Of a stretch of 6,691 nt of DNA, positions 5,863-6,691 are shown piece by piece. Position 1 is the stretch's first letter. Each line of letters begins with the position of its first letter. This DNA comes from SIG622 sp045600125 (GTDB taxonomy: Bacteria; Bacillota; Clostridia; Oscillospirales; CAG-382). The position numbers were made by a program, and so were the translations under genes. Location of the stretch: positions 1 through 6,691 of the forward strand of contig JAZRXH010000114.1 of the NCBI GenBank assembly GCA_045600125.1, read 5' to 3'. The notes under the pieces were generated by a model. It worked only from the letters and a program-made list of their open reading frames with translations, searched no databases and was not told the origin of the DNA.

Positions 5863-6026
5863 CAGTTTGGAGTGTGGAGTGTGGAGTTGGGCGGTTGAAA
5901 GCCGGGACGGCTCTGACGGACAGGAAAATGCGGAATGACGAATCCTGCTTTGGTTTTCACAAAATCCTTACTCCCGTCTGTTTGCCGAAGCGCAAAATTT
6001 CCGCAATCCAACTCCTAACTCCTAAG
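5863..6026. repeat. Heptamer-bounded repeat element, short copy (about 164 bp)
   Basis: It begins directly after the hydrolase stop with CAGTTTGGAGTGTGGAGTG and continues as heptamers to 5888. It ends with CAACTCC and TAACTCC (6009-6022) followed by TAAG. The interior blocks 5896-5943 (GCCGGGACGGCTC, CGGAAT) and about 5970-6013 (GTTTGCCGAAGCGCAAAATTT) are recognisably the same as in the 331-bp element at 4412, but the middle is much shorter. It is non-coding. Confidence 0.7.
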
Positions 6027-6040
6027 TACCGTATTTTGTC

Positions 6041-6148
6041 GGGACGATGTGGGCATCGTCCCCTACGGTCTGCCGCCGGTTTGACGAAAGCAAAAACAAA
6101 TCTCTTCGCTTTTCTCTTTTCGCCTGAGCGGGCGAACACAGTTCGCCC
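6041..6148. repeat. Two hairpins sharing a CCCCTAC tail
   Basis: GGGACGATG (6041-6049) pairs with CATCGTCCC (6054-6062). GGGCGAAC (6130-6137) pairs with GTTCGCCC (6141-6148). Both are followed by a C and TAC, giving the same CCCCTAC ending although the stems differ. They look like two members of a short interspersed palindromic family, separated by about 67 bp of pyrimidine-rich, non-coding sequence. Confidence 0.55.
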
Positions 6149-6172
6149 CTACTACATTGTAACATTTAAAAC

Positions 6173-6201
6173 TTTACTTTTGTAAAAACATATGGTATAA
6201 T
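6173..6201 (+). promoter_or_regulatory. Transposase promoter
   Basis: TTTACT (6173-6178), a 17-bp spacer and a perfect -10 TATAAT (6196-6201) with extended -10 TGG (6193-6195) predict a start near 6208, only about 15 nt before the ATG. This very short leader leaves room for the Shine-Dalgarno but makes the GTG at 6214 an unlikely start. Confidence 0.72.
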
Positions 6202-6225
6202 AGAGAAAAAGGGGTGTACCATATG
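6189..6225. promoter_or_regulatory. 9-bp inverted repeat spanning -10 box to start codon
   Basis: CATATGGTA (6189-6197) is the exact reverse complement of TACCATATG (6217-6225). The left arm overlaps the extended -10 and the right arm ends with the transposase ATG. As DNA it could be an operator for transposase or another repressor. If transcripts begin further upstream, the RNA hairpin would hide the start codon and thus limit expression from read-through. Confidence 0.55.
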
Positions 6226-6684
6226 AAAAACAAAGAAATATATTTAAGTGAAGAAGAACAGGTGTATTTAAAATCCATAGTATCCGCAGGGATACACAAT
6301 TCGCATGAAATCACAAGGGCAAGGGTATTATTGCTATTAGATCGAAGTGGCAAAAGCGACCATGTTCGTTATAAAAGAACAGCGGAATATACCGGAATAT
6401 CAGTTCAAGCGGTATATAATATGCGAGATGAATTTTTGAACAATCACGATGTGGAAGCATATCTAAAACGAAAGAAAAGAGAAACGCCGCCAACAAAACC
6501 AAAAATGGACGGAAAATTAGAAGCACAAATAATAGCTATGGCTTGTAGTGAACCGCCCGAGGGCTGTTCACGGTGGACAGTAAGATTATTAGCAGAAAGA
6601 GCAGTATCGCTTAATTATGTTGATGAACTATCTCATATGACCGTACAAAGACTTTTAAAAAAACGAAATATAAGCCTCACCTAA
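6223..6684 (+). CDS. IS630-family transposase, N-terminal (orfA) part
   Basis: The 153-residue zero-frame product forms the N-terminal DNA-binding half of an IS630 transposase. Family hallmarks are ITRARVLLLLDRSG (30-43), a helix-turn-helix around residues 52-71 (TGISVQAVYNMRDEF), a linker with KMDGKLEAQIIAMACSEPPE, SRWTVRLLAERAV, and the end of the second DNA-binding region MTVQRLLKK. No DDE catalytic residues occur before the stop; in the family they lie further downstream. ATG 6223 is preceded by AAGGGG (6209-6214) with 8-nt spacing. GTG 6214 overlaps that site. Codon use is AT-rich, unlike the chromosomal genes, supporting horizontal origin. Full transposase probably needs the -1 frameshift at 6657-6663. 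Confidence 0.88.
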   Translation: MKNKEIYLSEEEQVYLKSIVSAGIHNSHEITRARVLLLLDRSGKSDHVRYKRTAEYTGISVQAVYNMRDEFLNNHDVEAYLKRKKRETPPTKPKMDGKLEAQIIAMACSEPPEGCSRWTVRLLAERAVSLNYVDELSHMTVQRLLKKRNISLT

Positions 6685-6691
6685 AAAAGAT
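6657..6691 (+). other. Probable programmed -1 ribosomal frameshift site and start of orfB
   Basis: Seven A residues (6657-6663) are read TTA AAA AAA in the zero frame, the classic A-AAA-AAA slippery heptamer. The zero frame stops 19 nt later (TAA 6682-6684). A slip of -1 gives, from 6663, the codons for T-K-Y-K-P-H-L-K-K up to the window edge. IS630 transposases characteristically carry KPHLKK at this place, just after the TLKK-like motif. The catalytic half is therefore in the -1 frame. A downstream stimulatory structure would lie outside the window. Confidence 0.75.

Larger units (their letters stand above)
6150..6691 (+). mobile_element. IS630-family insertion sequence, left part, cut by the window end
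   Basis: Base composition changes abruptly near 6150 from GC-rich chromosome and repeats to AT-rich sequence with its own promoter and an IS630-type transposase. The left terminus cannot be fixed because the right inverted repeat is outside the window. IS630 elements insert at TA, and a TA at 6153-6154 is a possible boundary. The catalytic DDE region lies beyond the edge, so intactness cannot be judged. Confidence 0.75.

Overview
The window looks like chromosomal DNA from an anaerobic, GC-rich Firmicute of the Clostridia (Ruminococcus/Oscillospiraceae-like). This placement is inferred from the rubrerythrin, the codon choice, the Gram-positive style promoters and Shine-Dalgarno sites, and many short structured intergenic repeats. 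No rRNA, tRNA or phylogenetic marker gene is present to confirm it. Four GC-rich chromosomal genes are followed by the AT-rich left part of an insertion sequence that runs off the right edge.

Layout from left to right: (i) 1-319 is a regulatory region with hairpins, a 23-bp perfect tandem duplication (163-208) and a near-consensus extended -10 promoter (215-243). (ii) 320-1657 (+) encodes an MFS transporter of the organophosphate:phosphate antiporter (GlpT/UhpT-like) type, followed by a hairpin-rich terminator region. (iii) 1658-2251 holds no credible gene. It is a mosaic of structured direct repeats, including two hairpins whose stems differ by three compensatory base-pair changes. (iv) 2252-2851 (-) encodes a rubrerythrin whose last ~20 residues are read from the same repeat family. 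(v) 2852-3152 separates the divergent rubrerythrin and oxidoreductase genes. (vi) 3153-4331 (+) encodes a Gfo/Idh/MocA-family NAD(P)-dependent oxidoreductase with a strong terminator. (vii) 4412-4742 is a repeat element bounded by heptamers. (viii) 4777-5862 (+) encodes an alpha/beta hydrolase (esterase-like). (ix) 5863-6026 is a second, shorter copy of the heptamer-bounded element. (x) 6041-6148 holds two hairpins that share a CCCCTAC tail. (xi) From about 6150 to the edge lies the start of an IS630-family element. Its transposase is split by a probable programmed -1 frameshift at an A7 slippery site.

The transporter, the oxidoreductase and the hydrolase would fit uptake and conversion of a sugar phosphate or sugar derivative. 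Each has its own promoter or terminator signals and wide repeat-filled gaps, so they are probably separate transcription units rather than one operon. Rubrerythrin is an oxidative-stress gene and its position here looks incidental. I see no defence system, CRISPR array or novel multi-gene system. The observations most worth a second look are the covarying hairpin pair, the repeat-derived C-terminus of rubrerythrin, the hydrolase gene bracketed by a heptamer inverted repeat, and the transposase frameshift site with its palindromic control region.
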